A stretch of 64,000 nucleotides of DNA from Chloroflexi bacterium HGW-Chloroflexi-4 (GTDB taxonomy: Bacteria; Chloroflexota; Anaerolineae; Anaerolineales; Anaerolineaceae). Position 1 is the stretch's first letter. Each line of letters begins with the position of its first letter. Shown here piece by piece: positions 41,067 through 49,372 of this stretch. The position numbers and the translations under genes are program-made. Location: positions 1-64,000 of the forward strand of contig PHBW01000003.1 of the NCBI GenBank assembly GCA_002840715.1, given 5' to 3'. Under the pieces are notes generated by a model, which had not been told where the DNA came from, did no database searches, and worked only from the letters and a program-made list of their open reading frames with translations.

Positions 41067-42956
41067 TCATTTTGAAAATATCTTTTCCCAAGTGATCGGT
41101 CCGACAACGCCGTCTACCACTAATCCGTTTTCTTCTTGAAAGCGGCGCACGGCTTTATCGGTCAACTTGCCAAACATACCGTCTGGCACTCCAAGTTCTG
41201 AATATCCAAGGTCGAGCAGGGCGTTTTGCAGTTGCAGCACATCCTCGCCCTGCATGTTGGGATTCGTTAATAAAAGCGAACGGGTTAAGACAGGTTGGGT
41301 GGGTGAGGGGGTTGCCGTAAACACCGGTGTGGCAGTGCGCATCACAGGCCTGATCTGATAATTCTCAACATTGATGACTTCAACGTTGCTGCTTTCCCAG
41401 TAATACACCCACAGATGGTCAGATTCATAGACCATCAGCGAAGGAATTTCACCATTGAGCGGAATTGGGTCTCCAATGCTGCCATCTGGCGCATAACCTA
41501 CTACGGATCTGGTGTCATTGTCTGCAACCCACAAAATACCGCCGCCATACACCATCGCGGATGGACTGCTGACGATGGGATCAAGCACGATGGTGACGCC
41601 GGTATTCAAGTTCAGTTGAGAGAAAGTTCCGTCATAATTGGCCGTCCAAACCAGGGTGCCGTCGGTTTCGGGCAGTCCATAAAAAAGCATGTTATCCGCG
41701 TTGGATTGCCTGCATGCGCCGCCAAGAGGATTGAATGAGGAGACGTTTGCTTCGCCCTGGTACCAAAAGCACTGGCCATCAAAAACCATGTTGCCGCTTG
41801 CCAGATAGCCAAACGGGCGTGAAACGAGCACCCTGCCTGAAGACGGATCAATCGAATAGGCGCGGTCATTGGCTGCCACCCAAAGCTGGCCTTTCGTCAC
41901 CCCCATGCCGGTGGCAGGTGTGCAGTAACCGTCTGGGCAGCTTGCGAATTCAAACGGGGTTCGCGCCACACCGCTTTCAGGATCAATGCTTTGCAACAGC
42001 GGAACCGGATTACCCTCCGCATCGGCATTGTATAAAAGCCAGATTTTTCCGCCGGCGAAAACCATATTGTCAATTTGAGCGTATTGCGTCTCACACGTTC
42101 TTGGGCGGATGACACTCACGGCTTCGGCCGGGTGTTGGGCTGGATCAATGCGGATCAGGTAGTTTTCATACACGCTGCTGCCTTTGCTCACTGCCAGCCA
42201 CAATCTTGAACCATCCCAGGTCATGGCAACGACATTCTGTTCAGCCGGATATAAAGTGGTTGTCCACGGTTCAACCGAGACAGTCACACCGCCAAAGGTC
42301 CAGTGCGGAATAGGGCTGAAAAGTTTTATCCAGGTTTCAAGGTCAGGGACGCCATCCGTTTTGGTCATGGTGTTCTTTTGAAATTGAATCAGTGCATCTT
42401 TGGTTTCAGGTCCAAAGGCGCCAATCGACCATTCTTCTGATCCGGGTTGGATGTACTCCAGCACAGCCAGCCTATCTTGAAGTGCATGATCGTCACACAC
42501 AATGCTAGAGGCATCCACCGGAGATACCTTGCCCGGAAAGGCTGGCGGCAGATAATAAGGTGCAGGGTTTGAGTCAGCAAGCGCCCCGCGGGTGACTTCA
42601 TCCACCACACCGGTGATCGGAAGATTGCTGAGCAGTTGAAAGTGTTTGACCGCGGCTTCAACCTGGGCGTCAAATACGCCGTCCAGCAAACCGGTCTCTG
42701 CATAGCCTAACGAGAGCAACTGCTGCTCGAGAGCCATAACATCTGCGCCTTCAAGTGAAATTTTGAGATCACGCGGTTCTTCTGGCGTCGCTGTGATAAG
42801 GGAACGCGTTGGGGTAGTTGTTATTTGAATGAAGGCCGGCAGCGGTGTATTCGTGGGTTGAGGAGAAGGTTGAACTTGTGTTTCCGGTTTGTTGGCACAC
42901 CCAGAACCAATCAATAAAATAACGATAAGTAGCAGCATTTTTTTCAAATTCTTCAT
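41067..42956 (-). CDS. Lipoprotein: beta-propeller between peptidoglycan-binding domains
   Basis: 629 residues. Lipobox IGSGCANK gives a lipid cysteine at about 19. Three PG_binding_1-type segments: about 72-125 (DVMALEQQLLSLGYAETGLL, AAVKHFQLLSNLPITGVVD), a diverged one at about 155-215 (LQDRLAVLEYIQ, DALIQFQKN) and the C-terminal 565-629 (EDVLQLQNALLDLGYSELGV, AVRRFQEENGLVVDGVVGP). Between them, about 230-540, lies a propeller-like region of repeated strands (MTWDGSRLWLAVSKG, LWVAANDRAYSIDPSSG, ILWVADNDTRSVVGYAPDGS). It would be tethered to lipid and cell wall at once. First gene of a two-gene operon. Confidence 0.8.
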   Translation of the reverse strand: MKNLKKMLLLIVILLIGSGCANKPETQVQPSPQPTNTPLPAFIQITTTPTRSLITATPEEPRDLKISLEGADVMALEQQLLSLGYAETGLLDGVFDAQVEAAVKHFQLLSNLPITGVVDEVTRGALADSNPAPYYLPPAFPGKVSPVDASSIVCDDHALQDRLAVLEYIQPGSEEWSIGAFGPETKDALIQFQKNTMTKTDGVPDLETWIKLFSPIPHWTFGGVTVSVEPWTTTLYPAEQNVVAMTWDGSRLWLAVSKGSSVYENYLIRIDPAQHPAEAVSVIRPRTCETQYAQIDNMVFAGGKIWLLYNADAEGNPVPLLQSIDPESGVARTPFEFASCPDGYCTPATGMGVTKGQLWVAANDRAYSIDPSSGRVLVSRPFGYLASGNMVFDGQCFWYQGEANVSSFNPLGGACRQSNADNMLFYGLPETDGTLVWTANYDGTFSQLNLNTGVTIVLDPIVSSPSAMVYGGGILWVADNDTRSVVGYAPDGSIGDPIPLNGEIPSLMVYESDHLWVYYWESSNVEVINVENYQIRPVMRTATPVFTATPSPTQPVLTRSLLLTNPNMQGEDVLQLQNALLDLGYSELGVPDGMFGKLTDKAVRRFQEENGLVVDGVVGPITWEKIFSK

Positions 42957-43160
42957 GAATTATTCCTTTCTTGTCACATTTCCCGATAAATGTAAAAGGT
43001 TAAGGCTAAATACCCCCTTGAGGAATTTAAAAATTGTTTGATAAGTAATTTTTTTAATAAAATAATACACACCTATCGTCAAATTTGCGTCAATCATTTT
43101 TATATTTGAAAAATCAATCTTGTGGTTTTCAAAATTATTCTCTTGCTGTACAATTTTTGC

Positions 43161-43694
43161 ATGGATACCTACATGAAAACCGGCAGGGGAGAGATTACCC
43201 TGCGCCCCGCGCGCGTCACGGATGCACCAGCCTTTCGCGCTCTCAGGCTTGAAGCACTTCACAACCACCCTGAAGCCTTCAGCTCGGATTACGCCACCAA
43301 TTTTGCTTTTCCCTCCACTTTTTGGGAGCAGCGTCTGAACGATCTTGGACAAGCCGGGTCGGTCTTCTTTGCCGATTGCGAAGGGGATCTGGTGGGTATG
43401 TGCGGCATCCATCGAGAGAGCTCACCCAAATTACAGCACTCCGCAACCATCTGGGGGGTGTATGTCAAAGAAGACTTCCGCGGAAACCAAATCACTGAAG
43501 GGTTGATCTCGCGCTGCACCGCCTGGGCTATGGAGAAGGGTGTCAAGGTGGTCAAGCTGGCCGTGGTTACCACCAATACCCGTGCCATCAAAACCTACAC
43601 ACGCTGCGGTTTCACCGTCTACGGCGTGGAACCCATGGCCATTTATCTCAATGGCAGCATGTACGACGAAATGCTGATGGCTTTGGTGTTGTAA
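43161..43694 (+). CDS. GNAT family N-acetyltransferase
   Basis: 177 residues from ATG 43161; a second ATG at 43173 is equally possible and the ribosome binding site is weak. GNAT core: ITLRPARVTDAPAFRALRLE, ATIWGVYVKEDFRGNQITEG (acetyl-CoA pyrophosphate loop, here RGNQIT instead of RGxGxG/A), and VVTTNTRAIKTYTRCGFTVYG. The substrate is unknown. It is 13 bases before the next gene, with which it may be co-transcribed. Confidence 0.9.
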   Translation: MDTYMKTGRGEITLRPARVTDAPAFRALRLEALHNHPEAFSSDYATNFAFPSTFWEQRLNDLGQAGSVFFADCEGDLVGMCGIHRESSPKLQHSATIWGVYVKEDFRGNQITEGLISRCTAWAMEKGVKVVKLAVVTTNTRAIKTYTRCGFTVYGVEPMAIYLNGSMYDEMLMALVL

Positions 43695-43707
43695 AGGAAA
43701 GCTGTTG

Positions 43708-44187
43708 ATGATCGATCCCAAAATATTGAACGCATTTCAAAAACTTTTTCCCGAATTGACCAACCCGGACCGTAAACCGATTAATTGGGCGGTCACCGGC
43801 AGCCTAGGCATGGTGCTGCAAGGCATGCAGATGGAGATCCATGATATTGACCTGCAAACCGACAAAGAGGGCGCATACGAAATTGAAAGACGATTGGTCA
43901 GATACCTCGCAAAATTGGTGCATTTCAAAGCGTCGGAGCGGATCCGCTCTTACTTTGGCGCCTTTGAAATGGACGGCATAAAAATTGAAATCATGGGCGA
44001 TATGCAGCACAAACTCCCCGACCAAAAATGGGATACAGCGGTTGATTTGGCTTCTTGCCGCGACTGGGTGGATTTTGAGGGCATGCATATTCCGGTCATC
44101 ACTCTGGAACATGAAGCGGATGCCTATCAAAAAATGGGGCGATTTGAAAAAGCTCAAAAAGTAAAAGATTTCATAGCGAAGAAATAG
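43708..44187 (+). CDS. Nucleotidyltransferase-fold protein
   Basis: 159 residues, start ATG 43708 with AAAGGA upstream. INWAVTGSLGMVLQGM followed by IHDIDLQTDKEGAYEIERRL reproduces the GS...D-x-D metal-binding core of aminoglycoside adenylyltransferase-like and MNT-type enzymes. IKIEIMGDMQHKLP supplies the third acidic residue. The C-terminal HEADAYQKMGRFEKAQKVKD is a family tail. The substrate is not predictable. Confidence 0.8.
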   Translation: MIDPKILNAFQKLFPELTNPDRKPINWAVTGSLGMVLQGMQMEIHDIDLQTDKEGAYEIERRLVRYLAKLVHFKASERIRSYFGAFEMDGIKIEIMGDMQHKLPDQKWDTAVDLASCRDWVDFEGMHIPVITLEHEADAYQKMGRFEKAQKVKDFIAKK

Positions 44188-44385
44188 TACTGTTTTGACT
44201 CCTGTAGATTTCAAATCCGCGGGGGTCTGCTCTTCAATTCAAAAATCTTGCGGTTGAAGTTATTAGGATTTAATATAAAGAACTTGATTCTTTGAAGAAA
44301 GATTCTATAATCATTATTAGTGGGTTAAAAAAGCAGATCTCTTACTGGTATTCAACCAAGAGAAGAATTGCTTCAGGAGGGCAAT

Positions 44386-44667
44386 ATGAATTCGATGATT
44401 ATGAGTTTGGCTGTTATGCTAGTCTTTGCCTTTATCGGCTGGCGGCTCTTTTGCTGTGTGAAATCCCCTCAAAAGTGGTGGGCCTGGATGCTGGTTTTCT
44501 TGGCTGTCGTTACAGCAGGTACGATTGGCGTCCACACTATTGTGGTGGGTTTCCCCGGGTTTGAGATGCATCTCAATGATATTTTGCAAGGTCTGGCTAT
44601 CGGCGCCGTGACTCGTTTTATAATCAAGACTGGAAAATCCCGTACGCTTGCAGAAAAAGGCGTATGA
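44386..44667 (+). CDS. Small membrane protein, unknown
   Basis: 93 residues from ATG 44386, chosen for the GGAGG 6-7 bases upstream. Three hydrophobic segments: MIMSLAVMLVFAFIGWRLFC, WWAWMLVFLAVVTAGTIGVH and a weaker one (ILQGLAIGAVTRFII). No family recognised. Ends shortly before a strong terminator. Confidence 0.6.
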   Translation: MNSMIMSLAVMLVFAFIGWRLFCCVKSPQKWWAWMLVFLAVVTAGTIGVHTIVVGFPGFEMHLNDILQGLAIGAVTRFIIKTGKSRTLAEKGV

Positions 44668-44734
44668 AGAAAAAGGTTCTGGCTTAAATCAGTACACAAT
44701 TCGGTTTTCCCAAAGCCTATTTATTACAGTAAAA

Positions 44735-44779
44735 AATAATAAACCCGTGGGGGTTATTATTACCCACGGGTTTATTATT
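44735..44779 (+). terminator. Long terminator hairpin
   Basis: AATAATAAACCCGTGGG (44735-44751) and CCCACGGGTTTATTATT (44763-44779) are perfect 17-bp arms with an 11-base loop. Confidence 0.92.
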
Positions 44780-44828
44780 AACCAATTCGTGTAAAATCAT
44801 CATTATTCACATCTTCAAGGAGCACCCA

Positions 44829-45335
44829 ATGACCCATCCCCTCGTGGACCAACTGCGCTTCACACGCAGCGAATTCAATCGCTGCCTCAAAGGACTCTCC
44901 CCCGAAGACGCAGCCAAACGCCTTCTACCCATGAACTGCATCTCCTGGAACGTCGGCCACCTGGCCTGGCATGAACAGCGCTATTTTGTCACTTACGGCC
45001 AGGGCGAAATTCTGAAGCCAGAACTCAACGACCTGTTTGCCTACGGCGCCCCAGCCAGTACCCCTGATCTGGACGAGATGTTAAAAGCCTGGAAGAAAAC
45101 CACCAAAGCCGCGGATGCCTTCCTTGATACGATTACCACTGAAAAATTGAAAAGCTTCGTGGTCAAGAACGGCAAGACCACTAAATTTATCTGGGGCAAT
45201 CTGTTGCAGCGCGTCATTTACCACTACTGGTATCATACCGGCGAGAACGCCGCCATCCGTCAGAACCTCGGACACACCGATCTGCCTCAATTTGTAGGGG
45301 ACATTGACTCTCAAGCACCTTTTCGGGCTGAATAA
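44829..45335 (+). CDS. DinB family protein
   Basis: 168 residues, four-helix bundle of the DinB/YfiT superfamily. LVDQLRFTRSEFNRCLKGLS, CISWNVGHLAWHEQRYFVTY and RVIYHYWYHTGENAAIRQNL carry the three histidines expected for the metal site (in GHLAWHE and YWYHTGE). Family members include DNA-damage-inducible proteins and thiol transferases that use bacillithiol or mycothiol. The activity is unknown. AAGGAGCACCC precedes ATG. The HIT-family gene follows at 5 bases. Confidence 0.9.
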   Translation: MTHPLVDQLRFTRSEFNRCLKGLSPEDAAKRLLPMNCISWNVGHLAWHEQRYFVTYGQGEILKPELNDLFAYGAPASTPDLDEMLKAWKKTTKAADAFLDTITTEKLKSFVVKNGKTTKFIWGNLLQRVIYHYWYHTGENAAIRQNLGHTDLPQFVGDIDSQAPFRAE

Positions 45336-45340
45336 TCACT

Positions 45341-45793
45341 ATGCCCGAATCCAACTTTCTGACCCGCATCGAAACCGCCCGCAGTGGCACCAACCCCACC
45401 ATCATTTGCCGCGTCCCCTCCGGTTGGGTGGCACTGGCAGATATGCAATATCTGCGTGGATATTGCATCCTGTTGGCCGACCCGGTGGTTGAGTCGATTA
45501 ATACACTTGACCACCAGGCTCGCGCCCGTTTTATGCTGGATATGAGCATTATAGGCGATGCCTTGTTGCAAGTCACTGATTCTTTCCGCATTAACTATGG
45601 AATGATGAGTAATGCGGACCCCTATCTGCATGCCCACATCGTTCCGCGTTATATGGATGAACCCGACGCGATTCGCCGCCATCTGCCCTGGTCGTATTCC
45701 AAAGAACAGATGGCTTCGAAGCCATTTGATCTCGAAAGGGATCGTTTCCTTATGGCTGAGCTGAAAGAAACAATTAAAAGTCATCTCAAGTAA
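45341..45793 (+). CDS. HIT-like family protein
   Basis: 150 residues. YGMMSNADPYLHAHIVPRYM contains HAHIVPR, the HIT-motif position with H-x-H followed by hydrophobic-Pro-Arg, so the third histidine of the canonical HxHxHxx is replaced. Upstream ICRVPSGWVALADMQYLRGY and ILLADPVVESINTLD match the HIT fold. The variant motif resembles the galactose-1-phosphate uridylyltransferase/Ap4A-phosphorylase side of the superfamily. Substrate unknown. Likely one transcript with the DinB gene. Confidence 0.8.
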   Translation: MPESNFLTRIETARSGTNPTIICRVPSGWVALADMQYLRGYCILLADPVVESINTLDHQARARFMLDMSIIGDALLQVTDSFRINYGMMSNADPYLHAHIVPRYMDEPDAIRRHLPWSYSKEQMASKPFDLERDRFLMAELKETIKSHLK

Positions 45794-46088
45794 AGTATTT
45801 GCAACCTTACTTCGACTATCTCCACTGCAAGAACACGGGGTATTACGCTTACGCAAGACCATCGGTTGTCTCTAAGGGTTGTAAACCCACCTACTCTGAG
45901 CGCAGGATGAGCTGCCAGTAGAGCTGTATTCTACTTTGTAATAAGCTTTTTATGCAAAAATCACATTTATATAAGGGCGGATTCTGATAAGGGGATAAAT
46001 ACCGTTACTCTAAATCTAAATTTCCATGTTAAAAAATATACACAAGCCATAACTTGAAAAGGTATCCAAAAAATGGTACATTTGTCCT

Positions 46089-47327
46089 ATGAAAGTGCTG
46101 CGAGCCTATAAAACTGAACTTGATCTGAATAACCAACAACGAACCAGGTGTATAAAGCACGCTGGTGCTGCACGGTGGGCGTATAACTGGGGACTCGCTC
46201 GGAAAAAGGAAGCATTTGAATCTGGATTGAAAACACCCACGGCAATTGATCTCCACCGTGAATTGAACCTTCTCAAGCGTACTGAGATAGGTTGGATGTA
46301 TGAAGTGTCCAAGACCGCACCGCAAGAAGCTTTGCGCAATCTTGATCGAGCTTTTGACCACTTCTTCAAACGTGTGAAGCTCAAAAAACAAGGGAAACTA
46401 AAAGGCAAGGTTGGTTTTCCTAAGTTCAAGAGCAAAAAGCATGGGGTTGGCAGCTTTCAAATATGGGGAGCGATTCATGTTCACGAAAAATCTATTCAAT
46501 TGCCCAGGCTGGGTATTCTCCGTCTAAAGGAAGGCGGGTATATATCTATAGAAGGTGCTCATATACTAAACGCGACCTTAAGTGAGAGAGCCGGCAGATG
46601 GTTTGTTTCGGTCCAATGTGAAGTTGAGATACCAGAACAAATAAGGAGTGAAAAACCAAAATGCGGAGTGGATCTGGGGATTGCCAGAATGGCGACAGTA
46701 AGTGATGGAAAGTTTTTCGAGAACCCCAAAGCACTCAGATCTAATCTTGTAAAGATAATTCGACTCCAACGAACTGTTTCTCGACGGAAGAAGGGAAGTG
46801 CAAACCGCAAGAAAGCTGTACAACAATTAGCAAGAGCGCATTTACGAGTAAGTAATATTCGCAAGGAATCAATTCATCAGGTAACCAGTCTGCTGGCGAA
46901 AACCAAGTCAGTTGTGGTACTTGAAGATTTGAACGTTAGCGGGATGCTAAGAAATCACCACCTTGCTCAAGCGATCGCAGATGTTAGTTTTTACGAGTTC
47001 CGAAGACAACTGATGTACAAAGGTCAATGGTATGGATGTGAAGTCTTGTTAGCGGACCGTTTCTTTCCGTCTAGTAAGATTTGCCATTTTTGTGGGCACA
47101 AAAATGATGAACTTAGCTTGAATGATCGTGAGTGGGATTGTCCATCTTGTGGCACACATCATGACCGGGATTTGAATGCTGCTTATAATCTTGAATCTTT
47201 AGTGTCAACTACCGCGAGTTCCGCGGGAAGTAATGCCTGTGGAGAGGACGTAAGACCGGAAGATATTCAGGTTGACCTCGATGAAGCAGGAACTGAACTT
47301 CAATCTGCCAAGTGTAGATTTGAATAG
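46089..47327 (+). CDS. tnpB: TnpB, RNA-guided nuclease of an IS200/IS605-type element (no TnpA)
   Basis: 412 residues, intact. The RuvC triad is complete: Asp in KCGVDLGIARMATV (about 196), Glu in VVVLEDLNVSGML (about 278), Asp in HHDRDLNAAYNLE (about 363). The zinc finger is CHFCGHKND and CPSCG. The N-terminal REC/WED region starts KVLRAYKTELDLNNQQRTRC. No tnpA transposase is present, so it is a solo TnpB (IS1341-like) that cannot move alone. The guide omega-RNA is expected from the 3' end of the gene. Upstream bases 45794-46088 hold no gene and probably the left end. Confidence 0.93.
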   Translation: MKVLRAYKTELDLNNQQRTRCIKHAGAARWAYNWGLARKKEAFESGLKTPTAIDLHRELNLLKRTEIGWMYEVSKTAPQEALRNLDRAFDHFFKRVKLKKQGKLKGKVGFPKFKSKKHGVGSFQIWGAIHVHEKSIQLPRLGILRLKEGGYISIEGAHILNATLSERAGRWFVSVQCEVEIPEQIRSEKPKCGVDLGIARMATVSDGKFFENPKALRSNLVKIIRLQRTVSRRKKGSANRKKAVQQLARAHLRVSNIRKESIHQVTSLLAKTKSVVVLEDLNVSGMLRNHHLAQAIADVSFYEFRRQLMYKGQWYGCEVLLADRFFPSSKICHFCGHKNDELSLNDREWDCPSCGTHHDRDLNAAYNLESLVSTTASSAGSNACGEDVRPEDIQVDLDEAGTELQSAKCRFE

Positions 47328-47345
47328 GTTTCAGAGAACGGAAGA
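47200..47345 (+). ncRNA. Predicted omega-RNA (reRNA) overlapping the tnpB 3' end
   Basis: In known IS605-type elements the guide RNA scaffold covers the last 100-150 bases of tnpB and runs past the right end. The last 35 codons here follow the final RuvC motif and look unusual as protein (TTASSAGSNACGEDVRPEDI), as expected for sequence constrained by RNA structure. Position inferred from the family; no structure was computed. Confidence 0.4.
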
Positions 47346-47369
47346 AAAAGAAGATGAAGTATCTCTGAG

Positions 47370-47651
47370 TTATTTGTGTGTTTTGCTGGCTGTTGCTGAT
47401 GCCAGTTCTTTGACCGGGTTGACTTCTTCAACCGGGGCAGTGGATTCAAGCCATTGTTGAGATTTTTCGATGAAAAGTACCAATGGCCACAACAAGACAT
47501 TCTTTAAAACATCCACCATAAATTGCAGCCATTGAAGCCAGCTATACCCTTTTGGATTAACCTGATCAAGTTGAATGCGGGTGACGATGATTCCCATCAC
47601 TGCGTAGATAAACAAAGGTGTAGAAAAAGCAGATATCGAATCAAAGTTCAT
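47370..47651 (-). CDS. Small membrane protein co-regulated with the nhaD-like/amt operon
   Basis: 93 residues. One hydrophobic helix near the start (ISAFSTPLFIYAVMGIIVTR) and a second around 45-62 (FMVDVLKNVLLWPLVLFIEK), then a Glu/Ala/Ser-rich tail. AGAGGTG precedes the ATG. No family recognised. Its promoter carries the same pair of palindromes, at the same spacing, as the permease gene at 50677, which argues that it is a real gene and belongs to the same regulon. Confidence 0.65.
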   Translation of the reverse strand: MNFDSISAFSTPLFIYAVMGIIVTRIQLDQVNPKGYSWLQWLQFMVDVLKNVLLWPLVLFIEKSQQWLESTAPVEEVNPVKELASATASKTHK

Positions 47652-47712
47652 TGAGCACCTCTTTCTTTGTTAATCAATGCTTACATTCTAAAGGTTTCAT
47701 TTGCTTTTGATA

Positions 47713-47730
47713 ATTACCCGATAGGGCGAT
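47713..47730 (-). promoter_or_regulatory. Paired palindrome, proximal site (ATTACCC-GATA-GGGCGAT)
   Basis: Proximal copy, 62 bases upstream of the small membrane protein start. The right half is degenerate relative to the distal perfect site. Same form as 50734-50751. Confidence 0.7.
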
Positions 47731-47797
47731 ATTTTGAATCATTTTGGTCGCTGAATCATTGAAATGCAACACAATAAGTCAAAATAAGAATGAGTAC

Positions 47798-47815
47798 ATT
47801 ACCCGTTCGGGTAAT
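47798..47815 (-). promoter_or_regulatory. Paired palindrome, distal site (ATTACCC-GTTC-GGGTAAT)
   Basis: Perfect 7-bp arms, start-to-start 85 bases from the proximal site. Same form as 50818-50835. Confidence 0.75.
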
Positions 47816-47934
47816 ATTGGTTTAGTCCTCAACAGAAACTGAAATACTTAGGATCAATTCAGTAAAAGAAACAAGAGATCAAACCAGGTTGACCTCTAGT
47901 TTCTGAGAATTGTTAACAGGAACTTCGGCTTCGG

Positions 47935-49320
47935 TTACTCGAGCGCGTTAACCATATCGGGTGCGTAAGCTTCTGTGCCATGTTCGGTCATGTCGAGACC
48001 TTCCATTTCTTCGGCTTTGCTGACCCTCAAGCCAACGATACCTTTAAGAATGCCAAAGAAGAGCACCACACCGGTGATCATACACCAGGCAGCAACAGCT
48101 AACACGCCAATGGTTTGAGATAATAATTGAGCTGAATTGCCGGCAATTAAACCGGTGACGCCGTTTTCGGTGGCAAATAGGCCGACTGCCAGGGTTCCCC
48201 AGATGCCGTTCATCAAATGGACGGGAACTGCACTCACGGGGTCGTCAATTTTGAGTTTCTCGAGCAGAATAGCGCCGTAAACAACAACCACACCCGCAAC
48301 TGCACCGATCACGATGGAATAAACAGGAGTCACGAAAGCACATGGCGCAGTAATGGCGACCAAACCGGCCAGCACACCGTTTAAGGTGACAGAAAGATCA
48401 GGTTTCTTGGTGATAAACAGCCAACTGATGATCATGGCCACCAGGCCGCCTGCTGCAGCAGCGATATTTGTGTTAACCGCCACCAGTGAAATGATTTCTG
48501 CATTGAAGCCATCCGCGGCAAGTTGTGAACCGGGGTTGAAACCAAACCAGCCAAGCCAGAGGATGAACACACCCAAGACAGCCAGGGTAATGGAATGGCC
48601 GGGAATCAAGCGGGGTTTTCCATCTTTGGTGAATTTGCCAAGGCGGGGACCGAGCGCTAATGCGCCGATCAAACCGAGCCAGCCGCCAACACTATGCACT
48701 ACTGTGGAACCGGCGAAATCTTTAAACCCGGCGCCGAAAGGTAGGCTAGCAAGCCAGCCGCCGCCCCAGATCCAATGCCCTGAAATGGGATAGATGAAGG
48801 CCGAGATGAAGAAGGAATAAACCAGGTAAGACTTGAACTGGGTGCGTTCTGCCATTGAGCCTGAAACAATGGTTGCGGCGGTTCCTGCAAACACCAGTTG
48901 GAAGAACCAGAAGGCTAACAAAGGCAATCCGGCAACATCTTCACCGCCGGTCAACAAAAAGCCGCTTGTGCCGATCCAACCGCCTGCAGTTGAGCCGAAC
49001 ATGAAGGCATAACCGATCGCCCAAAAAGCAAGGGTGGCAAACACAAAATCGATAAGGTTTTTGAACAAAATATTGGTGGTGTTTTTGGCGCGGGTCAAAC
49101 CGGCTTCAACCAATGCGAAACCGGCTTGCATCCAGAACACCAAAAAAGCGGTGACTAATACCCAAACGGTGTTCAAACCACGCGTCAGGTCAACCACCGC
49201 ATCAGCGGATTGGGCATAGACTGGTTTACTGGTGATCAGCAAGGCAGCTATAGCAGCAGGGATGACAACCCAACTAAGCCATTTTATTGATTTAAGTGCA
49301 AACGATACAGATCTATTCAT
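47935..49320 (-). CDS. amt: Ammonium transporter (Amt family)
   Basis: 461 residues, with an N-terminal signal-like helix and about 11 transmembrane helices. Signatures: FLVFWMQAGFALVEAGLTRA, KNLIDFVFATLAFWAIGYAF, GSTVVHSVGGWLGLIGALAL (first pore histidine) and VHLMNGIWGTLAVGLFA (second). The tail (VSKAEEMEGLDMTEHGTEAY) is the conserved Amt C-terminal switch. It moves ammonium across the membrane. It follows the NhaD/ArsB-type permease by 52 bases in the same direction, with GGAGG before its ATG. No glnK/PII gene is adjacent, which is unusual for amt. Confidence 0.96.
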   Translation of the reverse strand: MNRSVSFALKSIKWLSWVVIPAAIAALLITSKPVYAQSADAVVDLTRGLNTVWVLVTAFLVFWMQAGFALVEAGLTRAKNTTNILFKNLIDFVFATLAFWAIGYAFMFGSTAGGWIGTSGFLLTGGEDVAGLPLLAFWFFQLVFAGTAATIVSGSMAERTQFKSYLVYSFFISAFIYPISGHWIWGGGWLASLPFGAGFKDFAGSTVVHSVGGWLGLIGALALGPRLGKFTKDGKPRLIPGHSITLAVLGVFILWLGWFGFNPGSQLAADGFNAEIISLVAVNTNIAAAAGGLVAMIISWLFITKKPDLSVTLNGVLAGLVAITAPCAFVTPVYSIVIGAVAGVVVVYGAILLEKLKIDDPVSAVPVHLMNGIWGTLAVGLFATENGVTGLIAGNSAQLLSQTIGVLAVAAWCMITGVVLFFGILKGIVGLRVSKAEEMEGLDMTEHGTEAYAPDMVNALE

Positions 49321-49372
49321 TTCAAACCTCCATATTTATGATTACAAGAATTTGATCAAGCAAACGGGTGGA

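Larger units (their letters stand above)
46089..47345 (+). mobile_element. IS200/IS605-family element carrying only tnpB; ends unresolved
   Basis: The element consists of tnpB plus short flanks. Exact ends cannot be fixed by eye: no clear terminal hairpin pair was found. The likely right end is just after the stop, near TTTCAGAGAACGG (about 47330-47345), 25 bases before the end of the next minus-strand gene. The left end is probably 40-100 bases before tnpB. Confidence 0.6.
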
